Source of the DNA: Methylobacterium sp. 2A
GTDB lineage: Bacteria > Pseudomonadota > Alphaproteobacteria > Rhizobiales > Beijerinckiaceae
NCBI RefSeq assembly: GCF_009806555.1
Contig: NZ_VUOK01000003.1
Span: forward strand, 372,001-436,000
Direction of reading: 5' to 3'
DNA length: 64,000 nucleotides
Positions 23,469-32,472 of this stretch are shown here, piece by piece; position 1 is the stretch's first letter, and each line of letters begins with the position of its first letter. The notes under the pieces are model-generated. The model was not told the DNA's origin, did not search any database, and saw nothing but the letters and a program-made list of their open reading frames with translations. Made by a program: the position numbers and the translations under genes.

Positions 23469-26400
23469 ATGGCGACTCTCATCCTGTCCTCGGCCGGGGC
23501 GGCGGTGGGCACGGCCCTCGGCGGGCCGATCGGCGCTGTGGTCGGGCGCACCCTCGGCGCCGTCGCGGGGGCGGGGCTCGACGGTGCGCTGTCCGGCTCC
23601 GGGCCGCATACGCGCTTCGTCGCGGGGCCGCGGCTCGCCGATATCAGCGGCCTCACCTCCACGGAGGGCGACCCGATCCCCCGGGTCTACGGGCGGGCCC
23701 GGATCGGCGGCAGCCTGATCTGGGCGACGCGCCCACTGGAGGTCGCCAACACCACGGTGCAGCGCGCCGCCACCCCCGCCAAGGGCCTGGGCGGCCAGAA
23801 GACCGTCACCACCCGCTACACCTACTTCGCCAACCTCGCGGTGGGCCTGTGCGAGGCGGAAATCGCCTGCGTCCGCCGGATCTGGGCGGACGGCAGGGAG
23901 ATCGATCAGGTCGGCCTCACCATCCGCGTCCATACCGGCGGCCCGGATCAGGCGCCCGATCCGCTGATCGTCGCCAAGGAGGGGCCTGAGACCGCGCCGG
24001 CCTATCGCGGCCTCGCCTACGTGGTGTTCGAGGGCCTGCCCCTCGCCGATTTCGGCAACCGCATCCCGCAATTCGCCTTCGAGGTGATCCGCCCCGTCAA
24101 CGGCCTGTACGGCCGGATCCGCGCGCTCGAGATGATCCCCGGCGCCAGCGAGTTCGGCCTCGATCCGGATCTCGTCACCGTCGATCTCGGCCTTGGCCGG
24201 ACCGAGGCCGCCAACCGGCATCAGCTCCAGCGCGCCACCGACGTGCTCGCCTCCCTCGACGCCCTCCAGGCCCTGTGCCCCAACCTGCGCCGGGTCGCCG
24301 TGGTGGCGACGTGGTTCGGCACCGATATGCGGGCCGGGTCCTGCCGGGTGGTGCCGAAGGTCGAGGCGCGGACCAAGCGCGCCCTGCCGGCGGATTGGAG
24401 CGTCGCCGGGATCACCCGCGCGGAGGCCGAGATTGTCACGATCCTGCCGGACGGCAACCCGGCCTATGGCGGGACCCCGAGCGACGACGGCCTGACCCGG
24501 CTGGTCGCCGAGCTGGTCGGCCGCGGCCTGGAGGTGCTGCTCTACCCCTTCGTGATGATGGACGTGCCGGCCGGCAACGGGCTGCCGGATCCCCGCGTGC
24601 CCGGTGCGGCCCAGCCGCCCTATCCCTGGCGGGGTCGCGTCACCTGCGATCCGGCCCCGGGCGTGCCGGGAAGCCCGGACGGAAGCGCCGCGGCCGACGC
24701 GCAGGTCGCGGCCTTCTTCGCCAACGGCTACAACACCGAGATCCTGCACTACGCCGACCTGGCGGCCCGCTGGGCGGCCAAGGGCGTCCAGATCGCGGGC
24801 TTCGTGATCGGCAGCGAGTATGTCGGGCTGACCCGGGTTCGGGGCGCCGCCGGCTACCCGGCCGTGCGGGCCTTCCGGGCGATCGCGGCGGCCGTGCGCG
24901 AGCGCCTCGGCCCCGGCGTCGCCCTGGTCTACGGCGCGGACTGGACCGAGTACGGCGCCCATGTCCTCGACGGGGGCGCCACGATCCGCTTCCCCCTCGA
25001 CGACCTGTTCGCCGACCCGAACATCGCGGCGGTCGGGATCGACTGGTACGCCCCGGTCTCCGACTGGCGCGACACGCCGGACCATGCCGACCTCGCCGTC
25101 GCCGGCGACATCTACGACCGCGCCTATCTCAAGGACCGCGGCGCCTCCGGCGAGGCCTTCGACTGGTACTATCCCGACGCCCAGGCCCGCGCCGCCCAGG
25201 CCCGCGTCCCGATCACCGACGGGGCCTTCGGCAAGCCCTGGGTCTTCCGGGTGAAGGACCTCGTGGCGTGGTGGTCGAACCCGCATGTCGAGCGGGACGG
25301 CGGCGTCGAGACCCGGGCGACCGCCTGGGTGCCGATGGGAAAGCCGATCTGGCTCACCGAACTCGGCGTGCCGGCGGTGGACAAGGGCACGAACGGCCCC
25401 AACGTCTTCCCCGATCCGAAATCGATCGAGAACGCCTACCCGCCGGAATCCCGGGCGCTCCGGGACGAGCTGATCCAGCTCCGCGGCCTGGAGGCGGTGA
25501 TCGCCCGGTTCGATCCGGCGGTGCCGGGCTTCCGGGAGGCCGACAACCCGGTCTCGCCGGTCTATGGCGGCCGGATGGTCGATCCGGCCGGGATCTTCAT
25601 CTGGGCCTGGGACGCGCGGCCCTATCCGGCCTTCCCGACCGTGCGCGGGGTCTGGGCCGATATCGGCAACTGGCGGGTCGGCCACTGGATCACCGGGCGG
25701 ATCGAGGGCTGCGACCTCGATTTGCTGGTTCTGAAAATCCTCGCGGAGTTCGGCTTCGACGCTCCCGTCTCCGTCGAGGCGGCGGCCTATCTCGACGGCT
25801 ACGTGATCGACCGGCCGCTCTCGGCGCGGGGCGCCCTGGAGACCCTGGCGCAGGTCTACGGGCTCGACGTCTCGGCGGTCGCCGGACGTTTGCGCCTGCG
25901 CGGGCCGCGCCGCGACCGGCCGGTGGTGCTCGACGCGGCCGAACTCGTCCGGCTCTCCGAGGAGAAGCCGGTGCTCCGCCAGGTCCGGGCCGAGGAGAGC
26001 GCCCTGCCGCGCTCGGTCGAGCTCGGCCTCACCGAGTCGGAGAGTCCGGATTATCGACGCGCCACCGCGGCGGCCGTGCGGCCCGTGGGTGGGCGTCGGC
26101 GCGAGACCCGGATCGACGCCGCGATCGTCACCCGCCGCGAGACCGGCGACGGGCTCGCCGAGGCGATGCTCGACCGGATCATCGCGGCCCGCGACAGCGC
26201 GGTCCTCACTCTGAGCCCGCGCCGGGTCGAGCTCGAGCCCGGCGACCTCCTGGCGGTCCCGGCCGACGTGCCGGGCGGCCATGTCCTGCGCAGGATCGAC
26301 CGGATCGACGACGCACCCACCGGCCGCCGGATCGAGGCGAGCGGCGTGCCGCCCCGGGGCGGGCCGGGACGCGGTGTTTCGCGCAGCATGGCGCAGCCGC

Positions 26401-27365
26401 AGGTGGCGCGTCCGGCCTTCCCGGGGCCGCCGCTGGCCTTGGCCGTCGACCTGCCGGTGGACCGGGGCAGCCCCACGATCCTGCAAGTCCTCGCGGTGGC
26501 GGCCGAGCCCTGGCCCGGGGCGGCCGCGATCTGGCGCGCGGAAGGGACGGGGCCGCTCGCGCTCCGGGGCGTGGCCGATTACCCCGCCTGCCTGGGGCGG
26601 ACCCTCACGGCCCTGCCCGCCGGGCCGGTCTGGCGGATCGACCGCCACCGGAGTCTCGACGTCACCCTGCGGCGGGGCGGGGCGCTGGCGTCGATCGGCG
26701 AGGCCGCGATGCTGGCCGGCGGCAACCTGTTCGCCCTGATCGGCCCGGACGGCGCCGTGGAACTGATCGGCGCGGCGCACGCGGTGCTGATCGGGGCCGA
26801 CACCTACCGGCTCTCGGGGCTGCTGCGCGGGCTCGCGGGCAGCGAGGAGGCCGCCGGCCGCACGGCACCCGTCGGCAGCCTGATCGTGCGCCTCGATGAC
26901 GGCGCCCTGGTGCCGCTGGTGGACGGGCTCGACGCGGCCGGCCGCGCCTTCCGCTACCGGGTCGGGCCGGCGGGTCGCGACCCGGGCGACCCGGCCTTCA
27001 CGGAGCTGACCGCGACCGCCGGGCTGACGGCGCTCCGGCCGCTGCGGCCGGTCCACCTGCGGGCGCGCCGGACGGGGCAGGGCGTGCTGCTCTCCTGGAT
27101 CCGGCGGGCGCGCCGCGACGGCGATGCCTGGGAGCCCGCCGAGATCCCGCTGGACGATCCGGAGGCCTACGCGGTCACGGTGTTCGCCGGCACCGGCGCG
27201 GCCCTGCGCACGCTCCGGGCCGAGGCCCAGCAGCTCCTCTATGCCGACGAGGCGGGGGATTTCGGCGGCCCGCAGCGGAGCCTCGACGTGGCGGTGGCGC
27301 AGATCGGCGCCGTCGCCGGCCCCGGACCCGCCTGCCGGGCCCGCATTCCCGTCCGTTCGGCCTGA
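23469..27365 (+). CDS. GTA megatron tail protein (TIM-barrel/host-specificity, g15-like)
   Basis: 1298 residues, the largest GTA protein and the central tail spike-like hub. A Gly/Ala-rich N-terminus (SSAGAAVGTALGGPIGAVVG) is followed by tail-protein strands. A TIM-barrel-like domain of about residues 280-640 (GLEVLLYPFVMMDVPAGNGL, ALVYGADWTEYGAHVLDGGA, AVGIDWYAPVSDWRDTPDHA) comes next, and then the phage tail protein-like half with repeated beta domains. The length is normal for the family. GGAG precedes the ATG. Upstream, the toxin-antitoxin pair separates it from the peptidase gene with which it is usually contiguous. Confidence 0.95.
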   Translation: MATLILSSAGAAVGTALGGPIGAVVGRTLGAVAGAGLDGALSGSGPHTRFVAGPRLADISGLTSTEGDPIPRVYGRARIGGSLIWATRPLEVANTTVQRAATPAKGLGGQKTVTTRYTYFANLAVGLCEAEIACVRRIWADGREIDQVGLTIRVHTGGPDQAPDPLIVAKEGPETAPAYRGLAYVVFEGLPLADFGNRIPQFAFEVIRPVNGLYGRIRALEMIPGASEFGLDPDLVTVDLGLGRTEAANRHQLQRATDVLASLDALQALCPNLRRVAVVATWFGTDMRAGSCRVVPKVEARTKRALPADWSVAGITRAEAEIVTILPDGNPAYGGTPSDDGLTRLVAELVGRGLEVLLYPFVMMDVPAGNGLPDPRVPGAAQPPYPWRGRVTCDPAPGVPGSPDGSAAADAQVAAFFANGYNTEILHYADLAARWAAKGVQIAGFVIGSEYVGLTRVRGAAGYPAVRAFRAIAAAVRERLGPGVALVYGADWTEYGAHVLDGGATIRFPLDDLFADPNIAAVGIDWYAPVSDWRDTPDHADLAVAGDIYDRAYLKDRGASGEAFDWYYPDAQARAAQARVPITDGAFGKPWVFRVKDLVAWWSNPHVERDGGVETRATAWVPMGKPIWLTELGVPAVDKGTNGPNVFPDPKSIENAYPPESRALRDELIQLRGLEAVIARFDPAVPGFREADNPVSPVYGGRMVDPAGIFIWAWDARPYPAFPTVRGVWADIGNWRVGHWITGRIEGCDLDLLVLKILAEFGFDAPVSVEAAAYLDGYVIDRPLSARGALETLAQVYGLDVSAVAGRLRLRGPRRDRPVVLDAAELVRLSEEKPVLRQVRAEESALPRSVELGLTESESPDYRRATAAAVRPVGGRRRETRIDAAIVTRRETGDGLAEAMLDRIIAARDSAVLTLSPRRVELEPGDLLAVPADVPGGHVLRRIDRIDDAPTGRRIEASGVPPRGGPGRGVSRSMAQPQVARPAFPGPPLALAVDLPVDRGSPTILQVLAVAAEPWPGAAAIWRAEGTGPLALRGVADYPACLGRTLTALPAGPVWRIDRHRSLDVTLRRGGALASIGEAAMLAGGNLFALIGPDGAVELIGAAHAVLIGADTYRLSGLLRGLAGSEEAAGRTAPVGSLIVRLDDGALVPLVDGLDAAGRAFRYRVGPAGRDPGDPAFTELTATAGLTALRPLRPVHLRARRTGQGVLLSWIRRARRDGDAWEPAEIPLDDPEAYAVTVFAGTGAALRTLRAEAQQLLYADEAGDFGGPQRSLDVAVAQIGAVAGPGPACRARIPVRSA

Positions 27366-27382
27366 ACCTCCGGGGAGATCCC

Positions 27383-29125
27383 ATGTCCGACTCGACGCCC
27401 CATCTCGGCCTGCCGCTGATCGCGGCGAGCCAGGCCCAGAAGCACGTGACCCACAACGAGGCGCTCGGCCTCCTCGATGCCCTGGTCCAGCTCGCCTGCC
27501 TGGACAAGGACCTGACCGCGCCGCCGCCGAGCCCGGCCGAGGGCGACCGCTACCTCGTGGCGGCGGCGAACCCCGGGGGCGCCTGGGCGGGGCTCGCGGG
27601 GCAGGTGGTGCGCTATTCCGACGGGGTCTGGACCGGCGCGGTCCCGCGGGCCGGCTGGCTCGCCTATGTGGTGGACGAGGCCGATCTCTACGTGTTCGAC
27701 GGCACGGCCTGGACGAGCCTCCGCCGCACGCTCACGGCAAGCCAGAGCGTGAGCCGCCTCGGGATCAACACGGGCGCCGACGACACCAATCGCCTCGCGG
27801 TCAAGGCGGACGCGACGCTCCTGACCTGGGACGACGTCACGCCCGGCTCCGGCGACATGCGGATCACCGTCAACAAGAAGGCGGCCGCGCGCGACGCGGG
27901 CTTCGTGTTCCAGACCGGCTACGCGACCCGGGCGCTGTTCGGCACCCTCGGCGGCGACGACTTCGTCCTCAAGACCTCGCCGGACGGGGCCGCCTTCACC
28001 ACCGCGCTCACCGCCGCCGCGGCGACCGGGGTCGTCGGCTTCGCGGCGAGCCCGACCGCGCCGACGCCGGCCGCGCGGGACAACACGACCCGCCTCGCCA
28101 CCACCGCCTACGTGGATCGGGCCGACGCGGCCGCCTTCGCGCGCACCCAGGTCGAGGACGCCGCCTACGCGATCCAGCCGGGCGACCGCACGGTCGCGGT
28201 GATCGCCCTGACCCAGGCGCGCACCCTCACCCTGCCGGCGGCCTCGGCCTATCCGCAGGGGGCGACCCTGACCATCCTCGACGAGAGCGGCGCCGCCTCC
28301 GCCGCGCTCAGGCTCACGGTCGCGACCGCCGGCGCCGACCGCGTCAACGGCGCGGCCTCGGCCGCCATCGTCGTGCCCTACGGGTTCCTCGCGCTCCAGA
28401 GCAACGGCTTCGACAAGTGGACGATCGTGGACGAGACGGCGGGGGCGACGCCTGCGCTCCTCGGCGCGCCGGTCGGGACCTTCCTGTTCACCCCCGGTGG
28501 CGACGGCACGGTCTCCCTGTTCCGCAGCACGGTCGCGCACGGCCCGAACCCGCGCGGCACGACCCTGTCGGGGGTCTCCGGGACGACGCTGACCCTGAGC
28601 GGGGCCAACGATGCCGGCCTGTTCTACGACGCGGCCATGCAGGGCGTGTCCCTGGCCCGGATCTGGAACACCACGCGCGGTACCGCGGCGTGGATCGCCG
28701 CCGTGCCGGCCGCCAACCAGCTCGCGGTGACGAGCGCGGCCGATGTCTCCGCCTGGGCGCCGGGCGATGCCGTGCAGCTCGGCGACCCGCCCGCGCAGCA
28801 CGGCGGCCTCAACGTGGTCGCGCTCGATCCCAGCCCGATGCTCGCCCGGCTGTTCGGCCGCGCGTTCCCGCAGACCGGGATCCTGTGCAAGGCCGCCCTG
28901 ATCGGCGCCCAGGCGAGCCTCGCCCTGTCGGGCTCGGCCGTCGGCGGCAGCTTCGTCGCGGTCTCCAGCCCGGGTGACGCATCGCTGGCCAACGGCATGA
29001 TCCTCGTCCCCTGCACGGTCCCCTCACCGGTCTCGGCGGCGAACCTCGTGTTCCTGCGCGAGACGATCGCGGGCTCCGGCAGCATCACGATCAGCCTCGC
29101 CTCGTCGCTCGCGGTGTTCGCCTGA
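27383..29125 (+). CDS. GTA/phage fibre-like protein with DUF2793 N-terminus
   Basis: 580 residues. The first 110 match DUF2793 (HLGLPLIAASQAQKHVTHNE, LGLLDALVQLACLDKDL, GRYLVAA-like text then AGWLAYVVDEADLYVFDGTA). The rest is Ala/Thr/Gly-rich and beta-repetitive, including a fibre-like segment (ARDNTTRLATTAYVDRADAA) frequent in phage tail fibres. DUF2793 is found in GTA-linked fibres that contact the recipient surface. GGGGAG precedes the ATG. The C-terminal half may be the receptor-binding part. Confidence 0.85.
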   Translation: MSDSTPHLGLPLIAASQAQKHVTHNEALGLLDALVQLACLDKDLTAPPPSPAEGDRYLVAAANPGGAWAGLAGQVVRYSDGVWTGAVPRAGWLAYVVDEADLYVFDGTAWTSLRRTLTASQSVSRLGINTGADDTNRLAVKADATLLTWDDVTPGSGDMRITVNKKAAARDAGFVFQTGYATRALFGTLGGDDFVLKTSPDGAAFTTALTAAAATGVVGFAASPTAPTPAARDNTTRLATTAYVDRADAAAFARTQVEDAAYAIQPGDRTVAVIALTQARTLTLPAASAYPQGATLTILDESGAASAALRLTVATAGADRVNGAASAAIVVPYGFLALQSNGFDKWTIVDETAGATPALLGAPVGTFLFTPGGDGTVSLFRSTVAHGPNPRGTTLSGVSGTTLTLSGANDAGLFYDAAMQGVSLARIWNTTRGTAAWIAAVPAANQLAVTSAADVSAWAPGDAVQLGDPPAQHGGLNVVALDPSPMLARLFGRAFPQTGILCKAALIGAQASLALSGSAVGGSFVAVSSPGDASLANGMILVPCTVPSPVSAANLVFLRETIAGSGSITISLASSLAVFA

Positions 29126-29172
29126 CCGTTCCGCCTGTCCGCGTCCGTTCACCCCCGATCCGCGAGGCTCCC

Positions 29173-29841
29173 ATGACCGCAACACTCGTGCGAGCGAGCT
29201 TCTTCGCCCGTCTCCGCGCCGTCGGCCCGTGCGGGCCGCACCTCACGCAGCTCGAAGTCGACGGGCTCAACAACCTGCTCGACGCCTGGGAACGGCTGGG
29301 CTGGCCCGCCGACCCGCGCCCCGTCGCCTACACGCTGGCGACCGCGTGGCATGAGTGCCGGCTCGACCTCACGATCCGCGAGGAAGGCCTCGGCCGCGGC
29401 CACGCCTACGGCGTGCCGGTGAACGGCCGGGTCTATTACGGCCGCGGCGCGGCGCAGCTCACGTGGATCGACAATTACCGGACCTTCGGCCGGCTCCTCG
29501 GGCTCGACCTCGTGGGCGATCCGGATCTGGCGCTGGTGCCGGCGACCAGCGCCGCGATCCTGGTGCTCGGCGCCCGCGACGGGCTGTTCCGCCCCGGCCA
29601 CACGCTCGGGCGGTACTTCGATGCGCACACCGACGATCCGGTGGGTGCGCGCGCCATCGTCAACGGTGACGGCGCGAAGAACGGCGCGCGGATCGCCGGC
29701 TACCACCGGAGCTTCCTGGCGGCCCTGGAAGCCGCCCTCCCGGCCGGCGCCGCCCAGGGCGCCGCGCCGAGCCCACAACCAACCGCGTGGTGGCCGCGCC
29801 TGCGGGACGCGATCCGCCGCAACATGCAGAAGGGGGCCTGA
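29173..29841 (+). CDS. Phage-type endolysin, glycoside hydrolase family 19-like
   Basis: 222 residues. The chitinase-class lysozyme fold is indicated by VAYTLATAWHECRLDLTIRE (catalytic Glu), GHAYGVPVNGRVYYGRGAAQ, LTWIDNYRTFGRLLGLDLV and ARAIVNGDGAKNGARIAGYH. There is no signal peptide, so release should depend on a holin, which is encoded by the next gene two bases later. The C-terminal basic tail (WWPRLRDAIRRNMQKGA) may bind the membrane. It serves cell lysis for particle release. Confidence 0.88.
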   Translation: MTATLVRASFFARLRAVGPCGPHLTQLEVDGLNNLLDAWERLGWPADPRPVAYTLATAWHECRLDLTIREEGLGRGHAYGVPVNGRVYYGRGAAQLTWIDNYRTFGRLLGLDLVGDPDLALVPATSAAILVLGARDGLFRPGHTLGRYFDAHTDDPVGARAIVNGDGAKNGARIAGYHRSFLAALEAALPAGAAQGAAPSPQPTAWWPRLRDAIRRNMQKGA

Positions 29842-29843
29842 TC

Positions 29844-30254
29844 ATGGGATTCCTCGCGCTCCTCCCGGCCCTGCTCGGCGCCATAGGCCCGATCCTCGCG
29901 AAGGTACTGCCCGACGAGGGCCAGCGGCTTCAGGTGCAGCTCGACCTGCAGAAGGCCCTGATCGAGCAGCAGGGCGAGATCGGCCGGGCGATGGCCGAGG
30001 TGATGAAGGCCGATGCCGGCTCGGAGAGCCCGCTCGCCCGCAACGCCCGGCCGATCACGGTGCTGTGGGCGCTGGCGATGATTACCTGGGTCGGTGTGGT
30101 CTCGCCGATGCTCGGATTGCAGGTCGAGGTGGTGGCGGCGCTGAAGGGCGTGCCGGCGGAGCTGTGGTCGCTGCTGACGGTCGGGATCGGCGCCTACATG
30201 CTGGCCCGCTCGGTCGACAAGATCGTGCCGCAGGTGATCGGGGCGAAGGGATGA
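29844..30254 (+). CDS. Holin of the 3-TM type
   Basis: 136 residues. An amphipathic N-terminal helix (MGFLALLPALLGAIGPILAK), a charged coiled segment, then the characteristic SPLARNARPITVLWALAMIT of the 3-TM holin family, and two further spans (WVGVVSPMLGLQVEVV, LLTVGIGAYMLARSV). The start ATG lies two bases after the endolysin stop. Its TGA overlaps an ATG at 30251, but the better start of the next gene is at 30347. Together with the endolysin it forms a lysis cassette. Confidence 0.85.
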   Translation: MGFLALLPALLGAIGPILAKVLPDEGQRLQVQLDLQKALIEQQGEIGRAMAEVMKADAGSESPLARNARPITVLWALAMITWVGVVSPMLGLQVEVVAALKGVPAELWSLLTVGIGAYMLARSVDKIVPQVIGAKG

Positions 30255-30346
30255 GCGCCGAGGATCACGGGCCTCGCGCCGTGGCGGACGCGAGGCCGCC
30301 CCGGGCGCGGACATCGCGGGCGGGCGGGGCACGGAGGGGCGGGGTC

Positions 30347-30685
30347 ATGGCGGACACGCTGCCCGAGTGGATCGGGCGCCTGATCGAGCGGGTCGAGGCG
30401 ACCGGCCGTCAGATGGACGCGCTGGGGGGCAAGCTCGACCGAATGGACGAGAAGCTGGAGGGCGTGGCCTACCGGCGGGACATCGAGGCCTTCGTGGCGC
30501 GGGACGAGATCGAGCGGCGGATCGACAAGGCGGTGGACGGGGCGCGGGCCGAGGCGGCCAGGGGGCTGGCCGAGGTCAACGGTCAGGTGAAGTCGCTGTA
30601 CCGGATCGGCTGGGGCCTGGCCTCGGCGGCGCTGCTGGCGTTCGGGGGGATCGTGCTCGCGAAGGTCGGGCTGACGCCGCATTGA
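30347..30685 (+). CDS. Small coiled-coil protein with C-terminal membrane anchor, 112 aa
   Basis: The start is chosen for GGAGGGGCGGGG before the ATG; an upstream in-frame ATG at 30251 overlaps the holin stop but encodes Arg/Pro-rich text. Residues 5-80 form heptad-like helices (RLIERVEATGRQMDALGGKL, DRMDEKLEGVAYRRDIEAF). One hydrophobic helix near the C-terminus (GWGLASAALLAFGGIVLAKV) would anchor it in the inner membrane. The position next to holin and endolysin suggests a spanin-like or lysis accessory role; this is inferred from context only. Confidence 0.7.
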   Translation: MADTLPEWIGRLIERVEATGRQMDALGGKLDRMDEKLEGVAYRRDIEAFVARDEIERRIDKAVDGARAEAARGLAEVNGQVKSLYRIGWGLASAALLAFGGIVLAKVGLTPH

Positions 30686-30780
30686 GCGGGATCTGTCGCG
30701 GCCCGGACTGCGTGAGCCTCCTGCCCGGGGGCTGTCGGCCTTGCGTGCGGCCTGAGTTACCGGTGCCGGGAGTTTCGGAT

Positions 30781-31047
30781 CTATCTCGGTCGAGCCGACA
30801 CGATATGCTGCACAGTGGATAACTTCGGCGCAAATCGGCAAATCTGGCCGAGAACAAAGCTTCTCTGGTTTTGCGTGGGCCAGCGGAGCGGGGTAGAGTT
30901 GTGGAGGCTCATCCATCCGCCGGCTGAGCCGCTGAATCCCTCAACCGGATAGTCCGCCTCGAATAGAAGGCGAACGCTCTTGCGCGTAGACCAGCGCAGA
31001 TGGGCCGCATCCATGATCCCCGTGGGCCTGGAGTCACAATCGCCCAT
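30781..31047 (-). CDS. Hypothetical protein, 88 aa
   Basis: The frame gives balanced composition (RKSVRLLFEADYPVEGFSGS, NQRSFVLGQICRFAPKLST) and moderately GC-biased third positions. It is also open upstream to a TTG at 31152, but that part is inside a dispersed repeat, so I use ATG 31047. There is no clear ribosome binding site, and no domain or family is recognised. The rest of the gap 30686-31412 shows only the repeat at 31099-31179. Confidence 0.3.
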   Translation of the reverse strand: MGDCDSRPTGIMDAAHLRWSTRKSVRLLFEADYPVEGFSGSAGGWMSLHNSTPLRWPTQNQRSFVLGQICRFAPKLSTVQHIVSARPR

Positions 31048-31098
31048 CAGCGGACGGATTCTGACGTCGCAGTGCGCAAAATCCGGAATGGAGGGCAA

Positions 31099-31179
31099 AA
31101 GCCTCTGGCAAAACTTGCGCTGTGCTGGCGCGGACAGAGGATTCACTCCCAAAGCCCGGAAATTTGTGAGGCGCTCTTA
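31099..31179. repeat. Degenerate copy of the MITE-like element at 36678
   Basis: Starting AAGCCTCTGGCAAAACTTGC, passing GCTGTGCTGGCGCGGACAGA and ending AAATTTGTGAGGCGCTCTTA, it aligns along its full length of about 80 bases with 36678-36758. The terminal inverted repeats are corroded: the left arm lost the CTCACAAAAC motif and the right arm kept TTTGTGAGG. It indicates an older insertion of the same element. Confidence 0.6.
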
Positions 31180-31412
31180 TCCGTCGGAGTGGCAGGCATC
31201 GGCCGCCGCGCTCGCCTTCGCGCAGCCGGTCACCCGCGCCGGCCTATCGCTGGCCGCCGGGCCGGGCGGCGCGCTGCCTGAGCGTCCTCGCCGCGGCGAC
31301 AATCTGGCGGTCTTGGCTGAGGGGGGACAGTTTCGCCGACGGGCCAATCACAGGATCGCGGCGAGCGGCAGTTTTCGGTTTGACGCGGCCCGTCGTGATG
31401 CCGGGGCTGAGG

Positions 31413-31499
31413 CTATCGACCACGCAGGAAGAAAAACCAGATCAGAATGAGGACGGGAATCGGCACGCCCAAAAGCCACAACAGGCTACCTGTCAGCAT
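31413..31499 (-). CDS. Hydrophobic micro-protein, 28 aa
   Basis: The ATG at 31499 is preceded by GGAG at a spacing of about seven bases, better than most genes around it. The peptide is almost entirely one membrane helix (SLLWLLGVPIPVLILIWFFF) followed by LRGR, a positive-inside end. The stop is TAG. The combination of ribosome binding site, helix and charge makes a genuine single-span small protein likely. Function unknown. Confidence 0.55.
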   Translation of the reverse strand: MLTGSLLWLLGVPIPVLILIWFFFLRGR

Positions 31500-31977
31500 G
31501 TTCTACTCCATAAGACGAAGGCACAACCCGCGGATTTCATCACGTGTTCCCGGATGCCATTCTCCATGCCGGCTGCCTGCCGCCGTCCCGCCGAAGGGGG
31601 TGCCGGTCCGGCGCACGAGAGCACGTCTTGGCAAAGGTCTAGTACCGGGCCGTGATCGCAGTCGCGCACGCTCTAAGCCCGTGTGTGACTACGCCGGTCA
31701 TGGCCGCGGCATACGTCGGATCGAATCGATGTTTGCCGGCGAGAGATCCGCTTCGAGACTGCCGCGCGGGTGCGGTCCTGCGAGCTTGATATCCTGGCGT
31801 GCCGCAGCCGATCGCGTCGTGTGGGTAAGCGATCCGGTGGCGGCCGGCCCGTCGCGGTCGGGCCAATCCTCCATTTTGAGGGCTCTGGCTGGCCGCTGGT
31901 CGCCACAGCCGTCACAGACCGACACCAGCCACGATTGCCAAAGACCGTGGGTCTTCTCCTGGACCGACGCCGCGCGC

Positions 31978-32409
31978 TCACGATGCGCGGACGCCAGGGC
32001 GACGGTATCCAGATCCGATTGCTGTCTCGGCGCGGCCGTGTTCAGGCCGGCGTCGCGCTGGCCGATGCGTTCGTCCAACTGACCATCGCGCCCCGCCGGC
32101 GAGACGGACGGATGGATCCTCAGAGAGCGGATCTCCGGTTGCGGGTTCGGGGGCGCACCGAACGCAGATCTTGGCCACGATTGCGTCATTCGAAACCTGA
32201 TCCGGCGTCCGGCGCTCGATGGGCGTGAGCGAGGTCGGGCTCGCATCGCGGCTCGGCGGTTTGGTCTGCCCGACGGCGGTCGTGTTGGGCACTTTCCCGG
32301 TCGACAACACGCGGTCTGCAGTACTCGCTTGATCGGTCTGCGCGAAGACCGCGCCGATCGGCAGCGTGATGAGCAAGAAAGGGGCGATCAGGGTCCGGTT
32401 TGCTGTCAT
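31978..32409 (-). CDS. Secreted hypothetical protein, possibly frameshifted
   Basis: The start at 32409 has GGAGGAGG immediately upstream. Residues 1-23 are a signal peptide (TLIAPFLLITLPIGAVFA, then QTDQA). The mature N-terminus reads naturally to about residue 85 (SLTPIERRTPDQVSNDAIVA, KICVRC). After that the frame becomes Arg/Gly-rich, while the frame at +1 (down to about 31698) reads as better protein (APPNPQPEIRSLRIHPSVSP). A frameshift near 32145-32155 is therefore possible, and the true end may be 31698. The stretch 31500-31697 has no supported gene. Confidence 0.45.
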   Translation of the reverse strand: MTANRTLIAPFLLITLPIGAVFAQTDQASTADRVLSTGKVPNTTAVGQTKPPSRDASPTSLTPIERRTPDQVSNDAIVAKICVRCAPEPATGDPLSEDPSVRLAGGARWSVGRTHRPARRRPEHGRAETAIGSGYRRPGVRAS

Positions 32410-32472
32410 GGCCTCCTCCATGACAGGTCAAGGTGTAGAATTGTACCGCGTTCAATATAGAGACTGAACTTA

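Noticed and set aside
23451-27056. A 1201-codon open frame on the minus strand
   Set aside because: It is antisense to the GTA megatron gene, with the same shadow composition and no recognisable motif.
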